From assembly GCA_963669405.2 (NCBI GenBank), contig CAXXHF010000003.1:424338-488337 (forward strand): a stretch of 64,000 bases of DNA, in the 5' to 3' direction. Below the pieces are notes generated by a model that searched no databases, had not been told where the DNA came from, and saw only the letters and a program-made list of their open reading frames with translations. Below, one piece after another: positions 45,547 to 54,681 of the stretch. Both the position numbers and the translations under genes were made by a program. Origin of the DNA: Aureisphaera sp963669405 (GTDB lineage: Bacteria; Bacteroidota; Bacteroidia; Flavobacteriales; Flavobacteriaceae). Positions within the stretch are counted from its first letter, which is position 1; each line of letters starts with the position of its first letter.

Positions 45547-46572
45547 ATGAAATTTACAGCCAACCAAATAGCAGGGATACTTGAAGGAGAAGTAGAAGGA
45601 AATGAAGCAGTAGAGGTTTCAAAACTGGCTAAAATTGAAGAGGGGACTCAAGGGAGTCTTACTTTTTTGGCAAATCCAAAATACAAACCTTTCATCTATA
45701 CCACAGATGCATCTATAACTATTGTAGACAAAGACTTTGTGGCTGAGAGTCCTATAAAAACAACCCTGATAAGAGTTGAAGATGCTTACAAAGCATTTTC
45801 CCAACTGTTAGAATACTACAATCAGGTAAAAATGAACAAGACTGGTATTGAACAACCGGTTTTTATTGCAGAATCTGCTTCTTATACAGAAGATATATAT
45901 ATAGGAGCATTCAGTTACTTAGGGGAAAATGTGGTCATAGGTAAAAATGCCAAGATTTATCCCAATGTATATATTGGTGATAATGTTACCATTGGTGATA
46001 ATGTGGTGGTATTTGCAGGTTCTAAGATATATTCAGAATCAATCATAGGTAACAATTGTGTTATCCATAGTGGAGCCATTATTGGAGCAGATGGTTTTGG
46101 TTTTGCTCCTAATGAAAAAGGGGAGTTTCAAAAAGTACCCCAAACTGGAAATGTCATCATAGAAGATCATGTGGACGTGGGTGCTGGAACTACCATAGAT
46201 AGAGCTACGTTAGGTTCTACCGTCATTAGGACCGGTGTTAAACTGGACAACCAAATACAAATAGCTCATAATGTAGAAATTGGCAGGAATACTGCCATTG
46301 CAGCCCAAACAGGAATTGCAGGTTCTACCAAAATCGGAGAAAACTGCCTAATAGGTGGTCAAGTAGGTATCGTAGGGCATATCACCATTGGCAACAATGT
46401 AAGGATACAGGCACAAAGCGGTATTGGGAGAAATGTAAAGGACAACGAAGTATTGCAAGGTTCACCAGCACTTAACTATGGTGATTATAATAAGAGCTAC
46501 GTATATTTTAAGAATTTACCTAAAATAGTAGGTCGACTAAACAACCTAGAAAAAAATAATGGCGATGACTAA
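45547..46572 (+). CDS. lpxD: UDP-3-O-(3-hydroxyacyl)glucosamine N-acyltransferase
   Basis: About 341 residues from MKFTANQIAGILEGEVEG. N-terminal LpxD domain, then a left-handed beta-helix of hexapeptide repeats (IGDNVTIGDNVVV, AHNVEIGRNTAIAAQ, catalytic His in QIAHNVEIG) and a C-terminal helix. It adds the second acyl chain in lipid A synthesis. The gene overlaps lpxC/fabZ by 14 bases, and a second LpxD-like gene lies at 49.4 kb. Confidence 0.95.
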   Translation: MKFTANQIAGILEGEVEGNEAVEVSKLAKIEEGTQGSLTFLANPKYKPFIYTTDASITIVDKDFVAESPIKTTLIRVEDAYKAFSQLLEYYNQVKMNKTGIEQPVFIAESASYTEDIYIGAFSYLGENVVIGKNAKIYPNVYIGDNVTIGDNVVVFAGSKIYSESIIGNNCVIHSGAIIGADGFGFAPNEKGEFQKVPQTGNVIIEDHVDVGAGTTIDRATLGSTVIRTGVKLDNQIQIAHNVEIGRNTAIAAQTGIAGSTKIGENCLIGGQVGIVGHITIGNNVRIQAQSGIGRNVKDNEVLQGSPALNYGDYNKSYVYFKNLPKIVGRLNNLEKNNGDD

Positions 46573-47971
46573 TTGCGTAGTAAAACAACGCACCATTAAA
46601 GAAGAAGTTTCACTCACAGGAGTAGGGCTTCATACAGGAAAAGAGGTGACAATTACCTTTAAGCCTGCACCAGAAAACTATGGTTATGCTTTTGTGCGGG
46701 TAGACTTAGAAGGAAGCCCAGTGATAGAAGCAGATGCTAATTATGTGGTAAACACCCAGCGTGGAACCAATTTGGAAAAACGAGGGGTTAAAATTCAAAC
46801 ATCGGAGCATGTACTGGCTGCGCTTGTGGGAATGGAAGTTGACAATTGCATGATAGAGTTGAATGCTTCAGAGCCTCCCATCATGGATGGATCTTCCAAA
46901 TTTTTTGTAGAAGCCATAGAAAAAGCAGGAATTGTAGAACAAGAAACGCCTCGAGAAGAATACGTGGTGGACGAAGTGATTTCCTATACAGATGAAGAGT
47001 CTGGTAGTGAGATAACGATCATTCCTTCAGATGAATATCAGGTAACTACCATGGTAGATTTTGGCACAAAAGTTCTTGGAACTCAAAATGCCTCCCTAAA
47101 ACACTTATCTGATTTTAAGGATGAAATATCTGATTCTAGAACCTTTAGTTTTCTTCATGAAATTGAAATGCTTCTGGAACACGGTCTTATAAAAGGTGGA
47201 GATCTCAATAATGCTATTGTCTATGTAGATAAAGAATTGAGCGATGAGACCATGGAACGCTTACGTCATGCCTTTAAAAAAGATAAAATTTCGGTAAAAC
47301 CGAATGGAATATTGGACAACCTTACATTGCACTATCCCAATGAGGCAGCACGACATAAGCTGTTGGATGTAATTGGTGATCTGGCATTGGTAGGAACTCG
47401 TGTTCGTGGAAAGGTTATAGCTAACAAACCGGGACATTATGTAAATACTCAATTTGCCAAAAAGCTCTCTAAGATTATTAAGATTGAAAAAAGGAACAAA
47501 ATTCCAAAATTCGATATTACTAAGACACCAGTAAAGGATGTTAACCAAATTATGGCTATGCTTCCGCACAGACCACCATTTTTATTGGTAGATAAAATCC
47601 TAGAACTTAGTGATAGCCATGTAGTAGGATTGAAGAATGTTACTATGAACGAGCCTTATTTTGTAGGCCATTTCCCGGGAGCTCCAGTGATGCCTGGAGT
47701 GCTCATAGTGGAAGCTATGGCACAAACAGGAGGGATCCTGGCCTTAAGTACCGTGCCAGACCCTGAAAACTATTTGACCTTTTTCATGAAGATCAATAAT
47801 GTAAAATTTAAACAACAAGTAAACCCTGGCGACACTTTGGTATTTAAGCTAGAACTTATTACTCCCATCCGTCGTGGTATTGTGCACATGAAGGGCAATG
47901 CCTATGCCAATGATAGATTGGTAACTGAAGCTGAACTTATGGCACAAATCGTAAAAACCAAAAATAACTAG
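46559..47971 (+). CDS. lpxC/fabZ: Bifunctional LpxC deacetylase / FabZ dehydratase
   Basis: 470 residues fusing two enzymes: LpxC (about 1-310) with TSEHVLAALVGMEVDNCMIELNASEPPIMDGSS and the zinc segment HKLLDVIGDLAL, and FabZ (about 325-470) with MLPHRPPFLLVDKI and the catalytic GHFPGAPVMPGVLIVEAMAQ. The fusion is characteristic of Bacteroidota and couples lipid A deacetylation to fatty acid supply. It sits in a tight operon: 14-base overlap with lpxD, lpxA follows without a gap. Confidence 0.96.
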   Translation: MAMTNCVVKQRTIKEEVSLTGVGLHTGKEVTITFKPAPENYGYAFVRVDLEGSPVIEADANYVVNTQRGTNLEKRGVKIQTSEHVLAALVGMEVDNCMIELNASEPPIMDGSSKFFVEAIEKAGIVEQETPREEYVVDEVISYTDEESGSEITIIPSDEYQVTTMVDFGTKVLGTQNASLKHLSDFKDEISDSRTFSFLHEIEMLLEHGLIKGGDLNNAIVYVDKELSDETMERLRHAFKKDKISVKPNGILDNLTLHYPNEAARHKLLDVIGDLALVGTRVRGKVIANKPGHYVNTQFAKKLSKIIKIEKRNKIPKFDITKTPVKDVNQIMAMLPHRPPFLLVDKILELSDSHVVGLKNVTMNEPYFVGHFPGAPVMPGVLIVEAMAQTGGILALSTVPDPENYLTFFMKINNVKFKQQVNPGDTLVFKLELITPIRRGIVHMKGNAYANDRLVTEAELMAQIVKTKNN

Positions 47972-48754
47972 ATGAATCAACCATTAGCCTACGTACACCC
48001 AGGAGCAAAAATTGCCAAGAACGTTGTCATAGAACCTTTCACAACTATACATAACAATGTAGTAATTGGGGAAGGTACATGGATTGGTTCTAACGTTACT
48101 ATCATGGAGGGTGCCCGTATTGGGAAGAATTGTAACATTTTTCCTGGAGCCGTAATTTCTGCCATTCCACAGGACCTTAAATTTCAAGACGAAGAAACCA
48201 TTGCAGAGATTGGTGATAATACTACCATTCGTGAATACGTAACGGTAAATCGAGGAACGGTAGACAGGGGAAAAACAGTGATAGGAAATAATTGTTTGAT
48301 TATGGCCTATTGTCATATTGCTCACGATTGCATTGTTGGAGACAACTGCATATTTTCTAACAACAGTACCCTAGCTGGACATATTACTGTAGGGGATTTT
48401 GTTGTTTTGGCTGGTATGACTGCAGTACACCAATTCTGTATGATAGGAAATCATGCCTTTGTAACGGGTGGTTCTTTGGTACGTAAAGATGTTCCACCTT
48501 ATGTAAAGGCGGCACGTGAACCTCTTTCCTATGTAGGAATTAACTCTATTGGATTACGCCGAAGAGGATATCAGACCGAAAAAATTAGTGAAATACAGAA
48601 TATTTACAGAATTCTGTATCAAAAGAGTTACAACAATTCACAAGCAGCCCAAATTATTGAGGCAGAAATGGAAGCTACACCAGAGAGGGATGAAATCCTT
48701 CAATTTATCAAGAATTCCAAGCGAGGAATCATGAAGGGATACTTTCAGAATTAA
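47972..48754 (+). CDS. lpxA: Acyl-ACP--UDP-N-acetylglucosamine O-acyltransferase
   Basis: 260 residues. Hexapeptide beta-helix (VIEPFTTIHNNVVIGEGTWIGS) with the catalytic His in MAYCHIAHDC and the HQFCMIGNHAFVTGGS region; helical C-terminal domain. First enzyme of lipid A synthesis. The ATG directly follows the lpxC/fabZ stop; efp is 34 bases downstream. Confidence 0.96.
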   Translation: MNQPLAYVHPGAKIAKNVVIEPFTTIHNNVVIGEGTWIGSNVTIMEGARIGKNCNIFPGAVISAIPQDLKFQDEETIAEIGDNTTIREYVTVNRGTVDRGKTVIGNNCLIMAYCHIAHDCIVGDNCIFSNNSTLAGHITVGDFVVLAGMTAVHQFCMIGNHAFVTGGSLVRKDVPPYVKAAREPLSYVGINSIGLRRRGYQTEKISEIQNIYRILYQKSYNNSQAAQIIEAEMEATPERDEILQFIKNSKRGIMKGYFQN

Positions 48755-48788
48755 AAATATTTTCAATTCAAGAAATACCAATTAAGAA

Positions 48789-49355
48789 ATGGCAAATACA
48801 TCAGATATTAGAAAGGGGCTTTGTATTAAATACAGCAACGATATTTATAAAATCATAGAGTTTTTACATGTAAAACCTGGAAAAGGTCCTGCATTTGTAC
48901 GTACCAAACTAAAGAGTGTTACCACAGGTAAGGTAATAGATAATACCTTTTCTGCAGGACATAAAATTGAAGACGTTCGTGTAGAAACGCATAAATTCCA
49001 GTATTTATATAATGAAGGAGATACCTATCATTTTATGAATACAGATGATTATTCACAAATTCAACTTCAAGTAGATACCTTGGACCGTCCAGATCTTATG
49101 AAGGAAGGAGAAGTGGTAACAGTAGTTATTAATACAGAAGATAGCATGCCACTTTCTGTAGAAATGCCCGCATCGGTAGTATTGGAAGTAACAGCTACTG
49201 AACCTGGTGTAAAAGGAAATACGGCAACAAATGCTACTAAGCCTGCAACTGTAGAAACAGGCGCAAGGATAAATGTACCCCTCTTTATTAATGAAGGTGA
49301 TAAAATAAAAATAGAGACCGAAAAAGGAACCTATCAAGAACGGATCAAAGCATAA
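48789..49355 (+). CDS. efp: Elongation factor P
   Basis: 188 residues, three beta-barrel domains. The loop residue for modification is Lys32 in HVKPGKGPAFVRTK. EF-P relieves stalling at polyproline stretches. Located in the lpx operon as in other Flavobacteriaceae. Ends at a clear hairpin. Confidence 0.96.
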   Translation: MANTSDIRKGLCIKYSNDIYKIIEFLHVKPGKGPAFVRTKLKSVTTGKVIDNTFSAGHKIEDVRVETHKFQYLYNEGDTYHFMNTDDYSQIQLQVDTLDRPDLMKEGEVVTVVINTEDSMPLSVEMPASVVLEVTATEPGVKGNTATNATKPATVETGARINVPLFINEGDKIKIETEKGTYQERIKA

Positions 49356-49369
49356 GGCAAAATTTAAAG

Positions 49370-49401
49370 TCCCATCCCAAGTAAATGAGATGGGATTTTT
49401 T
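49370..49401 (+). terminator. Terminator after efp
   Basis: TCCCATC (49370-49376) pairs with GATGGGA (49389-49395) followed by six T. The tail runs straight into the next -7 box. Confidence 0.8.
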
Positions 49402-49408
49402 ATATTTG
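49401..49408 (+). promoter_or_regulatory. -7 box (TATATTTG) of the LpxD-like gene
   Basis: TATATTTG overlaps the terminator T-run by one base and ends 17 bases before the ATG at 49426. Confidence 0.55.
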
Positions 49409-49425
49409 GTTATTAATCCATAACA

Positions 49426-50364
49426 ATGAAATTTTCGAAACCACAGACGCTCTCAGCCATTGCCGAAATTATTGGCAGCAAGTTTGTTGGAGATGCAAAT
49501 TTTCCTGTATTGGGCATGAATGAAATTCATGTTGTTGAACCGGGAGATATTGTGTTTGTGGATCATCCCAAATATTACGATAAAGCATTAGAATCTGCTG
49601 CAACGATTGTACTTATTAACAAAGTAGTAGATTGTCCAAAAGGGAAAGCATTACTTATATCTGATGACCCTTTCAGGGATTTCAATAAATTAACAGACCA
49701 TTTTAATCCCTTTGAGCAGGCAAGGGCGGTTATTGCCGATTCTGCCGAAATTGGAATTCATACCATCATTCAACCCAATGTATTCATTGGAAACAACGTA
49801 AAAATAGGATCAGATTGTATAATTCATTCCAACGTTGCTATATATGATAATACAGTTATTGGGAATCATGTTACCATACATGCGGGAACCGTTTTGGGAG
49901 CAGATGCTTTTTACTATAAAAATCGCCCAGAATTTTTCGATAAACTGAAAAGCGGAGGAAATGTAGTGATAGCAGATCATGTTGATATTGGAGCTCTGTG
50001 TACTATAGATAGCGGTGTATCAGGATCTACCATTATTGGAGAAGGTTCTAAATTGGATAACCAAGTACATGTGGGGCATGATTCCAGAATTGGAAAACGG
50101 TGTCTCATAGCTTCCCAAGTTGGTATTGCAGGTTGTGTAGTAATTGAAGACCAAGTAACCATTTGGGGACAGGTAGGAATCACCAGTGGAATCACCATTG
50201 GAGCCAAAGCGGTAATTTCGGCTCAGAGTGGTGTGAGTAAGTCCTTAGAAGGTGGTAAATCATATTTTGGGACTCCAGCAGATGAATTCAGAAAGAAATA
50301 CAAAGAAATCGCATCCATTCGTTTAATCCCGGATATAATCGAAAAATTAGATAAATTAGAATGA
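49426..50364 (+). CDS. LpxD-like UDP-acylglucosamine N-acyltransferase homologue
   Basis: 312 residues. N-terminal LpxD-type domain (IAEIIGSKFVGDANFPVLGMNEIHVVEPGDIVFVDHPKYYDKAL) and a hexapeptide beta-helix (IGEGSKLDNQVHVGHDSRIGKRCLIASQVGIAGCVVIED), with the His of QVHVGHD equivalent to the catalytic His. It differs from lpxD at 45.5 kb and lacks its C-terminal helix motif. Such second LpxD-like genes are common next to efp in this family; whether it acts on lipid A or another sugar is unresolved. Overlaps the NTF2-like gene by 4 bases. Confidence 0.88.
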   Translation: MKFSKPQTLSAIAEIIGSKFVGDANFPVLGMNEIHVVEPGDIVFVDHPKYYDKALESAATIVLINKVVDCPKGKALLISDDPFRDFNKLTDHFNPFEQARAVIADSAEIGIHTIIQPNVFIGNNVKIGSDCIIHSNVAIYDNTVIGNHVTIHAGTVLGADAFYYKNRPEFFDKLKSGGNVVIADHVDIGALCTIDSGVSGSTIIGEGSKLDNQVHVGHDSRIGKRCLIASQVGIAGCVVIEDQVTIWGQVGITSGITIGAKAVISAQSGVSKSLEGGKSYFGTPADEFRKKYKEIASIRLIPDIIEKLDKLE

Positions 50365-50774
50365 GCAAGTCAGCTAAAGAAGTAGTAAGAAATTTCTTCT
50401 TATCTAGAGTCCTTACAGATACCAGTATTTTAGAAACCTATTTTCATCCAGAAGTAGTTCTTATTTGGAACAGTTCTGATGGACTTTCCATTTTGCATTA
50501 CGATGATTTGGCCAATTTTTTCAAGGAAATTAGCCGTACCTATAAGGACCTTAGGGTTGAGGTAAGTCACCTATTGGCAGACGGAGCACATGTAACGGTT
50601 CGGTACAAGTACTATATCCGTACCATTGAGAATCCTGATGAAGAATTAGGCATTGCTCATTTCATTTCAATTTGGGAGGTAAAGGATGGGAAACTGTATC
50701 GAGGGCATACGGTGAGTCAGCCGGTAAGTGATAAAGATGATACTACAGAATCCTATCATAAGGTTAAAGTCTAA
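50361..50774 (+). CDS. NTF2-like (SnoaL) family protein
   Basis: 137 residues, a cone-shaped alpha+beta fold of the nuclear transport factor 2-like superfamily (VRNFFLSRVLTDTSILETYFHPEVVLIWNSSDG, VTVRYKYYIRTIENPDEELGIAHFISIWEVKDGKLYRGH). Catalytic residues vary widely in this group, so no reaction can be named. The start overlaps the LpxD-like stop (ATGA), so it is translationally coupled. Confidence 0.8.
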   Translation: MSKSAKEVVRNFFLSRVLTDTSILETYFHPEVVLIWNSSDGLSILHYDDLANFFKEISRTYKDLRVEVSHLLADGAHVTVRYKYYIRTIENPDEELGIAHFISIWEVKDGKLYRGHTVSQPVSDKDDTTESYHKVKV

Positions 50775-50802
50775 ATTCCTTTTTTAAAAAAGGATAATAA
50801 AT

Positions 50803-50810
50803 TACCTTTG
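50803..50810 (+). promoter_or_regulatory. Candidate -7 box (TACCTTTG) of sucD
   Basis: TACCTTTG matches TAnnTTTG, 34 bases upstream of the ATG at 50845. No clear -33 element. Confidence 0.45.
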
Positions 50811-50844
50811 CACATCTTAAAATTCAACCGTAAAAAAATCACTG

Positions 50845-51717
50845 ATGAGTGTATTAGTAAATAAAAATTCGAAGATCATTGTACAAGGCTTCACAGGAAG
50901 TGAAGGAACGTTCCATGCCGGACAAATGATTGAGTACGGAACCAATGTAGTAGGAGGGGTAACTCCAGGAAAAGGAGGACAAACCCATTTGGACAAACCT
51001 GTTTTTAACACCGTAGAAGAAGCTGTAGAGAAAGTAGGAGCAGATACAACTATTATCTTCGTACCACCAGCATTTGCCGCAGATGCCATTATGGAAGCTG
51101 CCAATGCAGGAATTAAAGTGATCATTACTATTACAGAAGGAATTCCTGTGGCTGATATGATAAAGGCTGCAGATTATATAAAAGATAAAGACTGTCGTTT
51201 GGTAGGACCCAACTGCCCAGGAGTGATTACTCCAGAAGAAGCCAAGGTTGGAATTATGCCTGGGTTTGTTTTCAAAAAAGGAAAAGTTGGAATCGTTTCA
51301 AAATCAGGGACGTTAACTTATGAAGCAGCAGACCAAGTAGTAAAACAAGGATTGGGAATCACGACTGCTATTGGTATAGGTGGAGATCCAATCATTGGTA
51401 CCACTACCAAAGAAGCAGTTGAATTGTTGATTAACGACGAGGAAACAGAAGCTGTGGTTATGATAGGTGAGATTGGAGGACAATTGGAAGCAGATGCTGC
51501 CAAATGGTATAAAGAAAGTGGTAGTAATAAACCTGTGGTAGGATTTATTGCAGGAGAAACAGCACCAGCAGGTAGAACCATGGGACATGCAGGAGCTATT
51601 GTTGGAGGAAGCGATGATACTGCCCAAGCCAAAAAGAAGATCATGAGAGAATGTGGTATACATGTAGTAGATTCTCCAGCTGAAATTGGAAAAAAAGTAG
51701 CTGAAGTTTTAGCATAA
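50845..51717 (+). CDS. sucD: Succinyl-CoA ligase alpha subunit
   Basis: 290 residues. CoA-binding N-terminal Rossmann domain (VQGFTGSEGTFHAGQMIEYGTNVVGGVTPGKGG) and ligase domain with the phosphorylated His248 in GRTMGHAGAIVGG. It catalyses substrate-level phosphorylation in the TCA cycle; the beta subunit sucC is not in the window. A terminator follows. Confidence 0.96.
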   Translation: MSVLVNKNSKIIVQGFTGSEGTFHAGQMIEYGTNVVGGVTPGKGGQTHLDKPVFNTVEEAVEKVGADTTIIFVPPAFAADAIMEAANAGIKVIITITEGIPVADMIKAADYIKDKDCRLVGPNCPGVITPEEAKVGIMPGFVFKKGKVGIVSKSGTLTYEAADQVVKQGLGITTAIGIGGDPIIGTTTKEAVELLINDEETEAVVMIGEIGGQLEADAAKWYKESGSNKPVVGFIAGETAPAGRTMGHAGAIVGGSDDTAQAKKKIMRECGIHVVDSPAEIGKKVAEVLA

Positions 51718-51742
51718 ACTTTAGGTAAATAATAACACAAAG

Positions 51743-51771
51743 GCCCTGTATATAATCACAGGGCTTTTTTT
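51743..51771 (+). terminator. Terminator after sucD
   Basis: GCCCTGT (51743-51749) pairs with ACAGGGC (51758-51764), then a run of T. Its tail is directly adjacent to the fabG -7 box. Confidence 0.8.
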
Positions 51772-51778
51772 ATCTTTG
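51771..51778 (+). promoter_or_regulatory. Candidate -7 box (TATCTTTG) of fabG
   Basis: TATCTTTG abuts the terminator T-run and lies 45 bases upstream of the ATG. Confidence 0.45.
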
Positions 51779-51823
51779 GAAGGAAGCAAACAGCATACAA
51801 TAACAACACTAACATAACCCAAT

Positions 51824-52570
51824 ATGAAATTACTTGAAGGAAAAACGGCTATTATCACAGGAGGTAGTAGAGGTATCGGTAAAGGAATCGTGGAAGTATT
51901 TGCCAAAAATGGAGCAAACATAGCATTCACCTATAATTCGTCTCAAGAAGCAGCAGAAGCCATTGCAACAGAGGCTAGCAAAGAAGGTGTGAAGGTGAAA
52001 GCTTACAAGAGTAATGCCGCTAGTTTTGATGAGGCACAGGAATTGGCAGCAGAAGTAGTAAAAGAATTTGGAAGCATAGATATCCTTATCAATAACGCTG
52101 GGATTACCAAAGACAATCTTTTGATGCGAATTTCTGAAGAAGATTTCGATAAAGTAATCGAGGTAAACTTAAAGTCCGTATTCAATATGACCAAAGCTGT
52201 GCAGCGAACCATGCTAAAGCAGCGTAAAGGCTCTATCATTAACATGAGTTCTGTAGTTGGGTTAAAAGGAAATGCAGGACAAACCAATTATGCGGCATCT
52301 AAAGCAGGAATACTTGGGTTTACAAAGTCAGTAGCACTTGAGCTAGGTTCAAGGGATATTCGTTGCAATGCTATTGCCCCTGGATTTATAGAAACTGAGA
52401 TGACCGGTAAATTAGATGAGGCAACCGTACAAGGGTGGAGGGAAGCTATTCCACTAAAGCGAGGAGGAACACCAGAAGATATTGCCAATGCCTGTGTATT
52501 CTTAGGAAGTGATCTTTCTGGTTATGTTACAGGACAAGTATTGAATGTAGACGGAGGGATGTTGACATAA
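51824..52570 (+). CDS. fabG: 3-oxoacyl-ACP reductase
   Basis: 248 residues, classical SDR: cofactor motif TGGSRGIG (12-19), NNAG (90-93), catalytic Ser143, Tyr156 and Lys160. NADPH-dependent reduction of beta-ketoacyl-ACP in fatty acid elongation. Followed after 52 bases by an unrelated membrane-protein gene. Confidence 0.92.
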   Translation: MKLLEGKTAIITGGSRGIGKGIVEVFAKNGANIAFTYNSSQEAAEAIATEASKEGVKVKAYKSNAASFDEAQELAAEVVKEFGSIDILINNAGITKDNLLMRISEEDFDKVIEVNLKSVFNMTKAVQRTMLKQRKGSIINMSSVVGLKGNAGQTNYAASKAGILGFTKSVALELGSRDIRCNAIAPGFIETEMTGKLDEATVQGWREAIPLKRGGTPEDIANACVFLGSDLSGYVTGQVLNVDGGMLT

Positions 52571-52622
52571 GATTTACGGCTGCTATTTCCTATAGAAAGT
52601 AAGTAGCAAAACGAATTAAGGA

Positions 52623-54656
52623 TTGATAGCAGAAACCATACTATACATAGTAATTTCGGTAGTGATAGCACTTGCTTTGGTGCTTTTCATGTATGGTTAT
52701 AAGTCTAAGTATACCAAACGATTGCGTTTACTTTTTGGAATGCTTCGTTTCATTACATTGCTATGCCTGTTTCTGCTCTTAATCAACCCAAAATTTAAGA
52801 ACAATACCTATACGGTAGAAAAGCCAAAACTGACTGTATTGGTAGATAATTCCTCTTCGGTAGTTGAATTGGAGAGAGCACAAGAAGTTCGGGATTTTGT
52901 ATCTGGTCTTCAATCGCATTCCGGTCTTAATGAAAAGTTTGATCTAGGTTTCTATACTTTCGGGAGTGATATTGATGAAATGGACTCGCTTTCATTTTCA
53001 GAAAAGAAAACCCATATCTCCAAAGCCCTTAAAACCAGTAATGAAATTTTCGGCAATGAATTGGCGCCAACACTACTCATTACTGATGGAAATCAAACCT
53101 TGGGGCAGGATTACGAGTTCTTGGGTAATTCTTATGACAATCAGATTTTCCCTGTAGTAGTTGGAGATTCTACAGCCTATGTAGATTTAAAGATTGAGCA
53201 GTTAAATACCAATCGATATTCTTTTTTAAAAAATCAGTTCCCAATAGAAGCCGTATTGGTCTATAGCGGAAGCGATCCAGTAACCACACGATTTACAATT
53301 TCCAAATCTGGTGCGTCGGTTTTTTCACAAAACCTGAATTTTTCAAAAACCAATAATACCCAAACCGTAAACCTTACATTACCAGCAGGGAGTGTAGGAC
53401 TGCAACGCTATTATGCTCAAATCACACCCTTAGATGAGGAAAAGAATAAGGTGAATAACGGTAAAGCTTTTGCAGTAGAGGTCATAGATCAATCTACCAA
53501 TGTATTGATTGTAAGCGATATACTTCATCCTGACATGGGGTTACTGAAGAAGTCTATTGAGAGCAATGAACAGCGTAAAGTTACTTTTGCAAAACCTTCA
53601 GAAGCTGTAAGCTTGCTGAATGATCACCAGTTGATCGTTTTGTTTCAGCCCAATCGAAAATTTGCAACGGTCTATAGTGAAATAGATAAGTTGAAAAAGA
53701 ATACATGGACTTTTACAGGAACGGAAACCGATTGGAATTTCCTGAACCTTGCCCAAAGTAATTTTAGGAAAGAGGCAACCAATCAGAGCGAAAATGTATC
53801 AGGTCAACTCAATCCCAACTATGGGGCTTTTGCATTAGACGATATTGGTTTTGAAGACTTTCCACCCATGATTACTGAGTTTGGGGAGTTAAACATTACC
53901 GTACAACACGAAGTGGTATTACAACAATCCATCAATGGTTTCTCTACAGGATCCCCACTTTTTGCATCTATGGATATTAATGGTAAGCGTGATGCTATAT
54001 GGGATGCACAAGGGCTTTGGAAATGGAGAGCACAATCCTATTTAGCAAACTCCAGTTTTGAGGAATTCGATGAATTTATAGGGAGAATGGTACAATACCT
54101 AGCCTCCAATAAGCGAAGAAGTAGATTGGAAGTTACTGCCGAAACTTTTTACTACAACAACAATCCCTTATTGATTTCGGCACAATATTTTGACAAAAAC
54201 TTTGTGTTCGACAACAGGGCTCAACTAACAATTACAGTCAACCATAAAGAAACAGAGGAACGTACACAATTCCCCATGTTGCTAAAAAATAATTACTATG
54301 AGGTAGATTTAAACAGTTTACCGGCTGGAGACTACAGTTATACGGTTTCTGTTAAGGATGAGGGAGTAGCCAGAAGTGGTAGTTTTACATTGTTGGACTT
54401 CAATGTAGAGCAACAATTTTTGAATGCCAACGTAACAAAGTTGACCCGATTAGCGACCCATACGGGTGGAAATGTGTTTTTCTTGAACCAGAACGAAGGA
54501 GTTATTAATGAGCTACTGGCTAACGATACATTTAAGTCAATTCAGAAAGCCGAACAAAAAGTAGTACCTTTAATTGATTGGAAATACCTGTTAGCTATTA
54601 TGGTATTGACCCTTTCCTTAGAATGGTTTATTCGAAAATACAACGGACTTATATAA
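52623..54656 (+). CDS. Membrane protein with periplasmic VWA-like region
   Basis: 677 residues from a TTG start with no usable ATG upstream. Two membrane helices at the N-terminus (about 5-25 and 36-58), then a large periplasmic-type region containing a VWA-like strand LTVLVDNSSSV (DxSxS variant), and beta-sandwich segments, and a final membrane helix (WKYLLAIMVLTLSLEWFI). This matches a conserved Bacteroidota VWA-membrane protein group of unknown function, between fabG and the prohibitin gene as seen here. Confidence 0.75.
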   Translation: MIAETILYIVISVVIALALVLFMYGYKSKYTKRLRLLFGMLRFITLLCLFLLLINPKFKNNTYTVEKPKLTVLVDNSSSVVELERAQEVRDFVSGLQSHSGLNEKFDLGFYTFGSDIDEMDSLSFSEKKTHISKALKTSNEIFGNELAPTLLITDGNQTLGQDYEFLGNSYDNQIFPVVVGDSTAYVDLKIEQLNTNRYSFLKNQFPIEAVLVYSGSDPVTTRFTISKSGASVFSQNLNFSKTNNTQTVNLTLPAGSVGLQRYYAQITPLDEEKNKVNNGKAFAVEVIDQSTNVLIVSDILHPDMGLLKKSIESNEQRKVTFAKPSEAVSLLNDHQLIVLFQPNRKFATVYSEIDKLKKNTWTFTGTETDWNFLNLAQSNFRKEATNQSENVSGQLNPNYGAFALDDIGFEDFPPMITEFGELNITVQHEVVLQQSINGFSTGSPLFASMDINGKRDAIWDAQGLWKWRAQSYLANSSFEEFDEFIGRMVQYLASNKRRSRLEVTAETFYYNNNPLLISAQYFDKNFVFDNRAQLTITVNHKETEERTQFPMLLKNNYYEVDLNSLPAGDYSYTVSVKDEGVARSGSFTLLDFNVEQQFLNANVTKLTRLATHTGGNVFFLNQNEGVINELLANDTFKSIQKAEQKVVPLIDWKYLLAIMVLTLSLEWFIRKYNGLI

Positions 54657-54681
54657 AATTAAATAACCAAAAACATACATT

